DNA of 64,000 nt from Rhodamnia argentea (GCF_020921035.1 NC_063153.1:14446001-14510000); one strand, 5' to 3'. Shown: positions 39,801 to 51,690, counted from the first letter of the stretch. Made by a program: numbers and translations. Notes: generated by a model from the letters alone, not told the origin.

Positions 39801-42800
39801 AAGAAGTCCAAGGAATGTCAAAAGTTGACAAATCAATGAAATTGGAACAGAGAAAGACTTATAACCATGCTATGCAAAGACTAGGACCATCATTATGCTA
39901 CAACATAATAAATGCAATTGTAACTGGAAACTAGTTTCGAAGAAGCAAAGAAAACAGAAGATGAAATAACCTCGAACTCAGCTGGTTTGGAGAAATTGTT
40001 ACTATCAGTGTTAAGCCCATGCAAGAGAAACAATGAAGGTTTTCCCTGTCCTTGGAACAGCTCGTGGAGAACTTTTACAATGTCATCAGTATAAAACACC
40101 TTGTTGACCATGTATTTTTCCTACAGAGCAGAAACTGTAAGCCATTAGCCAAATCATTCCTGGTTTATATTGACAAGTGGACTGGCAGATCAGGCAGTCA
40201 CCTCAAAGAATGACAAAGGCTTTATTTCTCCCAGCCAAACAGCATACTCTGAGGGAAGCCGAGGAGCAAAAAGCAGAGAGTTTCCACTCATGATATCCTT
40301 CAAAAGAATTCGTGCTTAACATCAAACTCAAAGTCTTTACAAGTCATTTTTCTCCAGCAGCACATCCAAACAACTATCAATTCTGATGTTCCATCAGCTA
40401 AGAACAAAGAGCATGGACCATGGAAGAAAAGCATGCAGACAACGAAGAATTGTGCTCACAGCAGAAATCAGCACTTTAAAAAACTGAGCAAGCACCACCA
40501 AACAGAAAAAAATCTTGAAAAAAAAAAAAAGATATAATAGGAACAAAGGGAATAAAAGATGAAAATAGAACAATTATAGAGTGCAATACTGATGAAGGAT
40601 CATGCAAGGCCAGTCACCACATTTTGAACCAAATCAAATTGCTCTTCGATGTATTGCTGCAAAACCAAGACAGTGGTGTAATGAATTGATCACCAACGTG
40701 ACTGTATATAACTCAACCACTAACAGATGTCTTCCAGACTAGCAACATTATGGATCATCACAACTCTTACAGAAACCAGAATCAAAGCTCTCATCTTATG
40801 AAACAGATTGGACGAAAAGGACTTCATGAGGTATGGAGCCCAAATTTCATTCTCAAGAGTCAAGAAATCGATAAGTAATCATCGAATTAGTATTCTAACG
40901 GTGGAGCAATTGTCATTGATCCATGTTGCATTCATAATCATAACTAAATAAATAAAGACTTAGCTGTCGTGAGGTTGCATTTGACTCACCAAAACAAGGT
41001 GACAAAACCCTGTAAGCCATGAGAAATGTGTGCCTGGTGATATTTGTACATAGAATAAGAGAACTACAATCGCACCTTTCTCCTCTTATTGATGTTGGCT
41101 ACGACGATCCTTAGACATCATTCTACCATATCATCAGTGAATTCCGAGTCAAGGCCTTATTTAAACTTCTCCAATCCTTCTAACTAGTACTCCGTCACTA
41201 AATCACATTTACTTGCAAAATATCTAAAGGCCATTAGTTTGCATGTCCAAACCTCTCACCTGTATGCGCAAACGATTTGCTGGAACAAATCAATTGGAGT
41301 TTAAAGGTTCTCCAACCAGTGCAACAGAAAAGGAACAGGTGGCATTTTCACATTATCAATTAGGTACATTGTTTTGACCAAAAAAAAAAAAAATTAGGTA
41401 CATTGTAGCATTGTCACCTGACATAACTGGCAAGCATCTTGACGGTATGATTTATTTGTGAACTAAGCAATTGACAATCAAAAGGAAACAACATAAACAA
41501 ATAACGTAATTTCCAGTCCATCCATATGAAAGGAAAATGATAGTTCAAAAAATCAAGGAACTCACGATAGCTCCAAAAAATCCAGGCTCTGTTACTCCAA
41601 ATAAATAAGCAAAATAGCTCTCCTGCCTGAAAATCAATTCAGCCACCAATCAGGTTAAACAATCATGATTCGGTACATCAAACACAATGGTGTTTATTGA
41701 GCCTGAAATACCATTTCTAATCAAACCTGGAGAACAGTAAGATGACTGACACAAACTTAAGCAATGTATCACAAATGGACTAGCCTTTTTCAAAAAAGAG
41801 TCTAATTGAGGGAAAAAAAAAGTAGCATTTTCCAAATACCTTTCGACGGCGAAAAAGGGAGATATCGAAGATGTGCCACCCAAACTAGTGCAAAAAAAAG
41901 AATCTATAACGTTTCAATGTATAATCTGGTAATCAACGAAGGCTAACTTCTACATAGTTTCTCCACAATTACCAATAAAGCTATGAGTGATGGGAAGAGT
42001 GGCAAAAGGTGACCAAATCCATGATATCTCTTCTTGTGCTTCGTTTTTTCATCATATTGGATCCTAGGTAAACTGTTTCCATTACCTGCAACTTAATTGC
42101 CACGCTAGCAATATTCCATCATTTGCAGTAAATCGTAAGCACCATAGTATGCCGTAAATCAAGCAAGGCTGGCATACAGGATTCATTTGCAATAGGTGTG
42201 AAAACAAAGCATGTACTGACCAATTTGACAAAATTTTCCCAAAACTTCCAGCATTTAAGACACCTCCCATGCCTTTGAAATCAACTGAATTAAGAGTTCT
42301 CAAATTGTACCAAAGACTCAGTGTTCTTCACAGTTACAGTTTGCCTCCCTCATTTTACTCGATTTTCCAACACAACGACCAGCAAATCCATTAGCATGAG
42401 CTCGCATAACTACACACGCAAAGTCACTTCCCAAGCGATCCCAAATCGAAACCACAATCACGCACCTGAAGAGCTCTGTGTGATCGGTGTCGTGGCGCGC
42501 TTGCTCCTCGCCTCCCTTCCCACAATCGAATTAAGCACAACAAAATAAAAAAGTCAAAATCAAACACGGACACCAACCTGAAGGAGGTGACATGACACGA
42601 GCACTGTAGATATCAGAGATTCGGTACGCGCGCGGACACCAACCTGAAGGAAGACGAAGCCGTGGAGAGGACGGCCGGAATCGCTGAGGCTCTGGCGGAG
42701 CGATTTCAGGAGCTTCTCGCGGTTCCGCACGTGGAGCTCCATCGGAACAGCGGGAGGGGATAGAGACGACGGCGATGACGACGGCGACGCGTCGGACTCC

Positions 42801-42802
42801 AT
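33842..42802 (-). CDS. Xaa-Pro dipeptidase (prolidase), M24 family
   Basis: Sixteen coding exons on the minus strand: 42802-42644, 42515-42466, 41626-41566, 40297-40202, 40120-39971, 39795-39664, 38178-38051, 37110-37068, 36669-36586, 36020-35979, 35761-35691, 35027-34974, 34893-34788, 34693-34625, 34429-34286, 33964-33842, giving 503 residues (human PEPD has 493). It cleaves X-Pro dipeptides in the cytosol using two metal ions. All five metal ligands are present with human-like spacing: Asp284, Asp295, His378, Glu420, Glu460, in [31 protein letters not shown] and GGVRIESD. At4g29490 is the expected Arabidopsis relative. The ATG at 42802 is the first in frame. Introns are long and hold a MITE, an exon-fragment duplication and a poly(A) micro-insert. 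Confidence 0.95.
38596..39035. mobile_element. 440-bp Mutator-like MITE in a prolidase intron
   Basis: The element begins GGCTAAAGTACACTA and ends TAGTGTACTTAAGCC, and the inverted arms match for about 85 bp with few differences. Both sides carry the same 10-bp repeat, TGTTGCTATA (38586-38595 and 39036-39045). Long inverted arms and a 9-10 bp duplication fit Mutator-type MITEs. The interior contains tandem variants of an AAGTGATCGTTTT phrase. It has no coding capacity. Confidence 0.88.
39393..39688. repeat. Perfect direct duplication (142 bp, offset 154) at a prolidase splice donor
   Basis: 39393-39534 and 39547-39688 read as identical by eye; the 12 bases between them also match an internal part of the unit. 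The right copy includes the last 25 bases of the prolidase exon 39795-39664 and its GT donor. The left copy therefore carries a second exon fragment and donor inside the intron. Confidence 0.92.
41358..41406. mobile_element. 19-bp poly(A) micro-insert with 15-bp direct repeats, prolidase intron
   Basis: AATTAGGTACATTGT occurs perfectly at 41358-41372 and 41392-41406. Between them is TTTGACC followed by A(12). It has the same architecture as the inserts at 13.85 kb and 28.7 kb. Confidence 0.65.
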
Positions 42803-43731
42803 CACTACTTCTACGACTGTCACAGCGAAGAAGAAAAGGGAGGATGCCGCGTCTATACTACTGCATTCCCAGCTTTTTTCGAAGGTGAAAAGTTTGCAAA
42901 GCGAATCAATTCCTCCTGTCGTGTATTATCGGAAGAAATGCTCTTAAACTTGGACACAACATATGAAGTGTTTCATCAACTTTAATCCAATATATAATCT
43001 CGTCTTCAAATTTTAAATTTATTAAAAATGTAATTCCTACAATTTTTTTTTTGTAAAAAATGGAATCCCTACAAAAAAAAAATTACGCATGATCAACTAG
43101 TTCTTAAACTATATAAATTTATTTCATATTTATCATTTCATTAATTCAAATTCGAATATAATATTGAACATTTTCACATGATCCAAGAACTGGATTAATC
43201 GGATATCAAAAATTTAGGAATCACATTAAACAAATTAATGCTCAGGACGATATTGCACATTTCACTAAAATTTAGAGACTCATTTGACGAATTAAAAGTT
43301 CATGAGTCATATTGCATATTCTAAATTATTTATGTCGATTTTCCTAGCATATGCATATTATTGTGAAAATGAACTTCTAAACGTGATAGGAGATTTTTCT
43401 AAAATTTTAACATGAGATCAATCGATATGCATCTCACGTAAAATATTATGATTGTTCGATTATGATTGTTCGATTACGATGCACGTCACGTGGATGTTTC
43501 TCTGGATTGATGTTATTCAAAAGTCGGCGTACTATTTGTCCAATTTCTCTAAACTTAACGAGACGAAGAAAAATTAGCCTTACTCTACATTCTACACTAT
43601 CAAAAAACAAAAGCACACGTGAGGTACACCATTTTCGACGTAGGTCGATAGTATTTTCTTTATTTATTATTCAATGGCACCATTTTTAAAAAAACTACAT
43701 GAAAATTAGGCCAATATTTGGTCTCATTCCA
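42803..43731. other. Divergent region upstream of prolidase, AT-rich
   Basis: The left edge must hold the prolidase promoter and leader. A candidate poly(T) micro-insert lies at 43043-43063, flanked by AATTCCTACAA and AATCCCTACAA. Much of 42950-43330 resembles MITE sequence built of phrases about 20-40 bp long. No gene seen. Confidence 0.45.
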
Positions 43732-43749
43732 AGATTTATAGAGATAAGT

Positions 43750-43955
43750 CTTTTTTTTTTTTATGATCCATGATCCGTTAGTCGTAATTGGACTTCGCCC
43801 TTTCCGACCGGGAGGAGGCCGGCCCCATGACCCACCAGCAAAGGCCCCCCACTTAAGTCCGAGAAACGCGTTGGGAGAGTTTCGAACCCCTAACTGTGAT
43901 TTACGCCGGCGCCAAAGGATTTGATTCTCACCAAACATGCTATGCCCGTGGTGGG
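43750..43955 (-). mobile_element. tRNA-derived SINE with target-site duplication
   Basis: A 206-bp insertion on the minus strand. The 5' end is at the right, with an A-box-like GGGCATAGCATGTTTGGTGA and a B box GGGGTTCGAAACTC (near 43876-43890). The 3' end is at the left, with a poly(A) tail (T-run at 43751-43762). It is flanked by TTTATAGAGATAAGT (43735-43749) and TTTATAGAGATGAGT (43956-43970), a 15-bp target duplication with one mismatch. No open frame is expected. Confidence 0.85.
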
Positions 43956-43970
43956 TTTATAGAGATGAGT

Positions 43971-46582
43971 TTCGTGTTCTAAAAATTAAGAACCGGCCCT
44001 AATGGGTTCGGTTTCAAATTCCCCGTCTGGAATTGATTACCTCTAGTTACTTGCCTCGGTTGTAAGTAAATAAGGTGATGTTTTACTTCTCACCATTTGG
44101 TAAACTAATGAGAAAAGTTTGTCCTTCAAGGAATGAGAAAAAAAAAAAAGTTGAACCAAAAAAAGGAAAGGAATTAGTTGGTTCTTGGGGATCCTAGAAT
44201 CTGATCGGACCAACAAGTTCGATTCAAGGGTGCAAATAAAAAAGGAAAGCTCAAAAACTCGACCTGTCTGGAAATTCACATGCGTGAAAATGGCTCATTT
44301 GGTTTATGGGTGGCTTTTCCGTTGAGAAAATAGGTTTAAGACTTCATTTTGGTAATTTTCCTTTTTTTTATTTATGTTTCTGGCATGGCCAGTCCAGCCC
44401 AAAATATTAATTATTTCTTAATTTTTGGCAACAAAACGAATATGAAACATGTGCAATATTTTTTTATTCCGAAGCAGAAAAAAAAACTTAAATTTGCAAT
44501 CGATATTAAAAATTGTATTAAACACTGAAATAACAAAAGAAAAATGTGAATTTAAAAAGTGCCCAAAACAAATAGAAAAATACATAATTTTTTTTTTTCT
44601 CGCCCCGCACCGCCGCGCGGCCGAGGGCACAGCAACGCACAAGAGCGGCGCTTCACGCTTCTCTCACTGGCAACAACATCAAACGAAGAAGGCAAGCCTC
44701 TTCATTTCGATTCACGAGCACCACCCTTTCACTTTCAGTTTTGAAATTTCGTTTTCAGTCCATTCGTATCGATCATCGAGTGCGAGCTGGGATGGAGCTC
44801 ACCCGTGCGGTACGTACTACAGAACTCTAGCGACGATGGGTATCTCGAATTTGCTGCATCGGCCGTGATTCCGTACACGATGAAGCGGTGTATTTTTAGG
44901 GTGGTTTTCTTGTAATGTGCCGTGGAGAGGTTTTAGCCCAGTGAACTCGACTGGTTAGCTCGTAGGTGATGTCAATGTTCCTCTATCTTACCTCGGAGAC
45001 AGCAATTTCTTTTCTCTTCCATTTCTTTTGGCGCTGCATGTTTTTATCTGCTGCCCGCAGAAGAGCCGTTCCTTTTCTCTTCTTTATTTGAAATCGGTTT
45101 TTGTAGTCTTGTTGAGGCTGCTCTAATTGAGCTATAGAAGTTTGCTGCTATGTGATTTTTGGAACATAAATGATAGTATCTAGTCGGGGGGATATGGGGT
45201 ACAGTTGTTGTTAAGTAATCTGCTGTAAATTCATTGTTGGCCGGTTTCTCGCAACTTCAGCTTTTGTGATAGGACGGTTTGTCTAAAATGGTATCAAAAC
45301 ACAGGTCACAATTGAATGGTTCGAATCCTGGCATTTTCTCTCCTTTTTCTCCCCATTATTGTACCTATTAGCCTGTATGTTTCCCTGTTCCACGGATAAT
45401 CTTGCTAATGTGGTTTCACCACAACCTGTCTTCTGTGTGCCAGGATCGGCTTACATGCGAGGGGAAGTGTCAAGTAATTTGCTGTTGGTACATTGTTAAT
45501 CCGGTTCCTTACAATTTAAGGTTTTGGGAAAAAGATTTGTCCAACAGTTGTTAGAGAAAAAGAAATGAGCGTTGGATTTTCTAAACTGCTAAAGACTTTG
45601 TGTTGATGCATTGGTCATGGCTTTCTCAAGGAAAATTGGTCAGCATTGCCGTCTCTTGCTGTTTCTGAGTTTATGGGTCAAACCAGTGTATCAAAACCGG
45701 ACCTGGGGCTCCAGTGGTTTTTCCATTGTTTTGGTCGAAGGGGTTCCAGTAGTTGAACGGCCAGTTTAACTGCTCAATTATTGCTAGGTGAACATATTCA
45801 TGTTCGAACCGTTTGCTTAGGCGTCAGCTGGCTCAGCAGTGTGCTCCATGTCGTGCCATCTGTCCAGCTTTCAAACTGTCACATGAGTGTTTCGTTCTTC
45901 ATTTTTGCATTCATTGCTTGTTGATTTAGTACTCACCTTTTAGTGGCCTATAGTGCTATTTAGCAATCCGATTGCTGCACAGTACGTGTGCTGAGCAAGT
46001 CATTACCAAGAAATGCCCCTTGTTAAAAACGGCACCAGGTCACAGCACTGCTGAATTTATTTGTTCATGCCTTATTTGACAGAATTGGCTTCATATTGTT
46101 CTGGACCCGGTTAAACTGCCCAGTCTTGACCTGATCGGTTGAGCCAATGCCAGTTCAGTCTGGTTTTTGACCCATACTACCCGGTGGTCAAATCAACCCT
46201 GACCTTAGACCATTTCCCCTCCCAATGAATTGCACCAGTTGGCCAGTCGGATCCAGTTTCTTGAATATTGGATCAGCGGATTTAACCCCCTTTCCATCTT
46301 GTAGATTTTATTTGTGGGCTTTGCAACATTGCTTATGTGAGGTTAAAAGGCATCAGCAACTGAAAATTGAAGCTCTAATTTTGGTACATTGGAAGTAAAT
46401 GTTGTAGGATAATCATTCATAGTAATCTGGGCAATGGTTCATGGTTTTCCTACGATCCGAATATGTCGTGCCAAATTTCTAAGGCTGTAAACCAGTGTTC
46501 TGTTGTTTGTTTCAGGAGGAAATTAATTGCTTTCTTTCGCTCTTCGCTGCAGTAATTTCTGTCCTGTCACATTCTAGGATTG
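43971..46582 (+). other. Upstream region and probable leader intron of the ATP synthase g copy
   Basis: By analogy with plant subunit g genes, a leader exon may end near 44809 (donor GTACGTAC) and join an exon starting near 46553, 30 bases before the start codon; this is an inference. The stretch 45690-46260 contains repeated CCGGTT/GGTCAA phrases typical of decayed transposons. No other gene seen. Confidence 0.35.
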
Positions 46583-47659
46583 ATGGTGTCAAAGCTCTAT
46601 CAGCTGAAAGCAAAGGCCAATCAAGTGACGCAGTTGATTGCCAAGCATGGAACTGAGTACTACAAGAAGCTGTTGGAGGAGAACAAGCAATATATACAGG
46701 AGCCACCAACGCCAGAGAAATGTAATCTATTATCGAAGCAGTTGTTTTATACTCGCCTTGCTAGGTAAGCTTTTTCGCAAGTTGGTGTCTTAATATGTGC
46801 AGCATGCTTTGTGTTTCACATCGGGCGACTACTAATTGTTTTGTTACGCTTTTAACTGGCTTTACTATACCTAGTTGATTGTCTTCGACTATAAAATGGA
46901 GAAAGCATTCTGCCGTGGGAGTTGGGACCATTCTTATCAATGGAACTCAACAGAGAGAGAATCTTTGGACATGTAATGTAGACAAGAGGGCATAACAATT
47001 TTGGTTTAGCTGTTCCCCCTTATCTCATTTGTCCTCTGCACCCCCCAAGGCCCCAATCACTAAGCTTAACATTTCTGTTTTTCCAAGTTTCTTTTGTCAA
47101 AACTAGACTTTTTTGCCTGAACTCAGCGTGACCATATCTATCTAATGCATCCACTGTTGGTTCTTTCAGTAATATCAAAAGACACTTTCGTTTTTTCATA
47201 AAACGAGTCTGTACGGAACCCACTATTAATAAAACCAAACAGGTGGAGTGCTTCTGATTCAGAGAATCAACGGTCAATGCATTTTTTTAAAAAGGGGGAC
47301 ATGAAATTTCGTATGTAACACAACCTTTATAACATTCCTGAGGTTGCTTTTCATCCTTGAACAGAACCAACTTGTTTTTGTTCGTATAGATTGCAGTTTT
47401 CAATGTCTCAGGCAGCTTGATTGGATAGTCATGCTGCTTTGACCAGTCATAACGCTGTTCATCCACTTTGCTGCATTCCTCTTCATTACAAGGCATTCTG
47501 GAAGGAGCTCGATTATGTTAAACATAAGTGGAGGCATGTAGGGGACTTGAAGGTGGAGGATGTCGCCATCGCCACATTGTTCGGTCTGGAATGCTACGGG
47601 TGATTCTGCATAGGTGAAATCGTGGGACGGGATTCACCATCACTGGCTACTACGTCTGA
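46583..47659 (+). pseudogene. ATP synthase subunit g copy, apparently decayed
   Basis: Exon 1 (46583-46764) encodes a good start of mitochondrial F1Fo ATP synthase subunit g: KHGTEYYKKLLEENKQYIQE and NLLSKQLFYTRLA, ending in phase 2 at a GT donor. The matching second part begins at 47474 (IPLHYKAFWKELDYVKHKW, then LKVEDVAIATLFGLECYG). Three things are wrong. The base before C47474 is TG, so the expected AG acceptor is missing. Codon 47601-47603 is TGA where the family has Trp before the FC(I/G)GEIVGRG motif. One base is missing around 47629-47631, shifting the frame before the terminal FTITGYYV, whose stop would be at 47657-47659. Subunit g sits in the membrane part of the complex and helps dimerise it. 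A functional copy elsewhere is expected. Confidence 0.82.
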
Positions 47660-48383
47660 AAACTGATAAGATCCCAGAAATCTTAGCTGCCTTTGCGTTT
47701 TCGGTAGCCTTCTTCTGTTCTCTCAAAATCGAGCAAGGGTCACTTTGGTTTTGTCTTGGATCTTTTTTGGATGGTGCTGCCTCAGCTTAGTGAGTTCACT
47801 TTCTGCTTTCATGAAGCGCATGTAAATTCTTAATGGAATTGCACTCATCTATATGCATATGGAAAGCACCAGAGCCCGGAAAGAAGGGCTCGAGCCTCGA
47901 GGATCGGCGCATCGATACCCATGGAGCTCGATAAATCCATGCCAATCTGGAATCTGAATTTCGGTGAGCAGTGCTGAAACTTGGGCTTTAGATGTGTGAT
48001 CTGTTCATGCTTTTTAGAATGGTGGGTCATGATGTTTTTCCCTAATTGATCTCCCAAAATTTGAAAGATGCTATGTTCTGATTTGCATTTCATTCTGGGC
48101 ATCATCTGAGGATTCCTCTCTGCAACTGCAATTCAGCATATTCCTTTTCCTCAGGCATCTGTGTTCCTTCTCCAGAGCTAGATTTTCCAAATTAAATAAT
48201 AATCATTCTTGGATTGTTACAGGTTAATTAATCACCTATCTTTCTTAAAATAATCATCAAATTGATATGTTCGTGTTTAATACAAGTTGGAGCACGTGCG
48301 AATGCTGATCGGCCCACGCAAAGTTCCATGATTGCCGCGGTGTCTGCTACACAACATTGCTGACTGGACATTTCGTGAAAATT
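47660..48383. other. Region 3' of the ATP synthase g copy
   Basis: It probably includes the old 3' untranslated region. No gene or bounded repeat recognised. Confidence 0.4.
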
Positions 48384-48945
48384 GTCCAACAAATCATAAA
48401 TCTATCATATTTTAGCCAATCTAGCCCAGAAACCTTTCAAGTTTATCAATTGAATTCTAAATAATTTGATATTTTATCAATTGAGTTCATTCGATCCATT
48501 TAATCGGAAGTCGTTGACCTGGACGCCGGTAGGGTCACGTAAAATGGTTAGCACTAAAATGGACAATTATCTATTTTTTCTTTTTTTTTTCTTTTTTTCT
48601 TTTTTTTATATCAAGTTCGCCAAGAGCTTTGTGGCCCTCGCAAGGTCTAGGTTTGGACTGCAATCGATGAGGGCTTTGCGGCCCTCACCTGCAGCAAGGC
48701 CCTCGCTAGAAAAAAAAGGAAAAGAAACAAAAAAAAAAAAGGAAAATAGTAAAAAACCAAGTTAAAATTTTTTAGAAAGTTAAAAAATTGTTCATGTCAG
48801 TGTTGGTCATGTCACATAAGACGTCCAAGTCAACGATTTTTTGCTAAAATTGATAGGATTGAGTCAGTTGGCAAAGTGTCAAAAGATTTAGGACTCAATT
48901 GGTAAAATTGAAAGATCTATGACCGAATTATCAAAAAGTCCTAAA
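48384..48945. mobile_element. Degenerate MITE with long imperfect inverted ends
   Basis: The left end (CAATTGAATTCTAAATAATT and neighbours) is matched in inverted form by the right end (AGGACTCAATTGGTAAAATT and neighbours), about 60-65% alike over ~80 bp. The centre is GC-rich with GGCCCTCGC motifs between A/T-runs. Boundaries are approximate. Confidence 0.55.
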
Positions 48946-49332
48946 CCTGCTCTAATTGTGTCAATTCAGTCTTAGATTTTTTGCATTCGAGTCCATCCGG
49001 CCAATTTTGTTTGGAAATAGGCGACGTGGACGAATTCTAATAATAGTTTATTATTTATTATTTTATTATCTTATTAATTTTCTTTTATTTTCCTATTTTT
49101 CTTTCTCTTTATATTTTTTTCTTCCGTTTATTCTTTCTCCAACCGATCGCCGAGAAAAGAAAAAAAAAAGAAAAATTTTAAAGTATTATTAAAAATGATT
49201 CACGTCATCGCCGGCGACGCCATGTCAGCAATTTTTCCAAAATTGGCATGATGGACTAAAGTGGCACAAATGAAATATGTTTAATATTAGAATTGACACA
49301 ATCATAATAGGTTGAGGACTTTTTTAGTAATT
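48928..49332. mobile_element. ~405-bp MITE with ~40-bp inverted ends
   Basis: The left end reads AAAAAGTCCTAAACCTGCTC then TAATTGTGTCAATTC. The reverse complement of the right end reads AAAAAGTCCTCAACCTATTA then TGATTGTGTCAATTC. This is clear inverted-terminal structure without coding capacity. Its left edge overlaps or abuts the preceding MITE. Confidence 0.75.
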
Positions 49333-50871
49333 TTTTTTGTGTAATATATTTAGAACCTTTTGGACCATTTATGTGATTATCTACTGGTAATCCTCTCCAG
49401 TGAAGCTTTATTAGTCTATGCAAACGTGTAATAAGGTTGCCATGCGAGGCATGAATCGAATCCAAGCTACAATTTTATTAGAACTTTGATGCTTTATTAG
49501 TTGGTGCGAACCTGTAATAAGCTATGTAGCATTGATACCAACACGGAACACGACAAGCCGATACGTAAATTTTTTTTTAAAAAAAGACAATTCTAACGCG
49601 CCGGGACAAGTTGTATATTAAAAGTATATTTTTATATTTACATAATAAATTATCAATTTTATGATTATTTCAATCAAATTAATTTGATTCAAATCTATAA
49701 ATAAATAATAAAAAACAGAGCCTATAAAAAAAAACTAGAAACATTAATCTAGTGAGGTCGATGTGCGAGAGTTGTGCGAGAACCGAGAGGCAAGAGAGGT
49801 CGACGCCGTGCGAGAGCCGAGAGGGTGAGAGAGGCCAAGATGAGAGACATCATGCGAGAGGGAATGACGATTAGGTTTTGTGGAATTAGGACAATTAGGT
49901 GAGATTTTTAAGTTTTGATAGATTTTCAATTTTACCCTTAAAATATTGAAAATTTTTCAAAATTGATCCCGTGAGTATCGGAATGCCGACTTGCATGTTG
50001 CTGCGTGCCTGATAGAATTGATCATGTGTCGGACACCAACGTAAAAATCTCCCGAACAGTGTCCGTACTTCCTAGGTAATAAGGTTGTCATGCGAGGCAA
50101 GAATCGAATCCACACAAGAGTTTTACTACAACTTTAATTAATGACGGCTATGTACTTTGACTTATCAAGCTCACCAAGCATTGAAAGAACCTTCGCCTAC
50201 AGCAGCTAAATCTTGAATGGGAAGCTTCTAAAATGGCTTTTGCTTTCCACGCATCACCCCCCAGTTTTTTTCCATTATTATCTAAAGCACCATTTAATGC
50301 AAAGCATGTTGATATCCATATTAACTACTCTTCACGAACGCACGCAAATCACGTCCGTTGATGCGTACTGAATATGACCGCCGATCCATATGATTAATGG
50401 AAAAAAAAATCACGATTCTGGTTATTAATGCATTAAGTATTACTCGAAGTTCCAAGATTACACAATGTTGATGGCATGTTTGGAAATTCTCAGACGCACG
50501 AAAGAATTAAAACCAAAAAATAAAAAAGTCGTGGATTAAACAATGTTACCGCGTCTTGAAAAAACGTGACTTTGTCTTCACGTTTTTGTAAAATTGCAGT
50601 GGGGGGAGAGGAGAAATTTCTGTCGCGCTCTTTGGTGCGGGGCCCACGCCATTCTTCTAGATAAAGTGAATGGCCTTTTTTTTTATGGAAAGCAGGCTAG
50701 CCAACCAACCAACCAACCAATCAGAACGCGACAGATGGGTCGCGATCGAACGTACGATGCGTCGAAGAAAATGGACATCACCATCGCTACAGGCAACGAA
50801 TCTGGGCCCCTCGCTTTAATGTACATCCCGCGAGGCCGGGCCCCAACCACGATTAATTGTTTTTTTTATTA
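49333..50871. other. AT-rich intergenic DNA
   Basis: A direct repeat of the phrase TAATAAGGTTGYCATGCGAGGC with following bases occurs at about 49429-49460 and 50079-50112, suggesting a decayed insertion between them. A short (CCAA)n run is at 50700-50718. No gene recognised. Confidence 0.4.
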
Positions 50872-51460
50872 TTAATACAACGAAAAATTTTAAATTAGTA
50901 TATTCATAATAAATTTATCTTAAATTATTTTTTTATCATAAAAAAACTCCAAATTATTATACATGTGATAAATTTAAATCAAATTATTTTTTTGACCACC
51001 AAAAATCTTAAATTGATACATCCATGACAAATTGATATATTACCATACTTTAGTATTTCGTTAAATTTTACGATCAAATTGTTAAGTTGGATGACATATG
51101 ACAGTTGCCGGGTGTACTAATTTGGGGTTTTCACCCTCTGTTTATCACAGATGCATCGGCTTGAGATTTTTCGTGATATTAACTCAATTTACTAGAAACT
51201 CACGAAGGATAAATTTGTCATATGCGTACTAATTTAGAGTTTTTGGTGATAAAAAAAATTAATTTTGGGTAAATTTATTACATGTGTACTAGTTTGGATT
51301 TTTTATGGTAAAAAAAAATAATTTTAAGTAAACTTATCACATGTATATCAATTTGGAGTTTTTGTGGTAAAAAAAATAGTTTGAAATTTTTCGTGGTAAA
51401 AAATATAGTTTGAGGTAAATTTATGACAGATATATCGGTTTAAGGTTTTTGTGGTATTAA
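50872..51460. mobile_element. Foldback element with subrepeated inverted arms
   Basis: The termini TTAATACAACGAAAAATTTT and, reverse-complemented, TTAATACCACAAAAACCTTA pair. Each arm is built of ~60-bp subunits with a shared AATTTGGAGTTTTTGTGGT(A)n core: about 2.5 units on the left (50878-51030) inverted against about 4 units on the right (51209-51450). A unique centre of ~180 bp separates the arms. It has no coding capacity. Confidence 0.78.
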
Positions 51461-51484
51461 GATTTTTTTGTTTGATTCTATCTT

Positions 51485-51690
51485 ATCCTATTATAGTTTA
51501 CAAAGTGCGCGCTATATGCTGGTTACGAAATCTTGCACCATCATTTACACGCTATATGCTGGTTACGAAACCCTACACCATCATTTACGCATAGCCACTC
51601 CCACCTCCTGAGAAGATGGGGAGTCGAACTTCCCACCCTCCCTTTCCTAAGTGGGAAGAGTGACCACTGAGCAACCTGGTGGTTCACCAC
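51485..51690 (-). mobile_element. tRNA-derived SINE-like element
   Basis: On the minus strand an A-box-like CCAGGTTGCTCAGTGGTC (51662-51679) is followed about 40 bp later by a B box GGGAAGTTCGACTCCC (51617-51632), the RNA polymerase III promoter layout of tRNA-derived SINEs. The 3' part contains a direct 40-bp duplication (51509-51548 and 51549-51588) with a few differences. I could not define a target-site duplication. Confidence 0.65.

Noticed and set aside
40620-40668. Possible extra prolidase exon ([13 protein letters not shown], 39 nt, with AG and GT) on the minus strand
   Set aside because: The flanking exons already join as GAI-DIMSGN, matching the family; the extra residues have no counterpart in prolidases.
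45289-45335. TGGTATCAAAACA resembling a tRNA-Met primer-binding site, followed by GGTTCGAATCC
   Set aside because: No long terminal repeats or retroelement proteins are visible around it; at most a fossil scrap or a SINE-like fragment.
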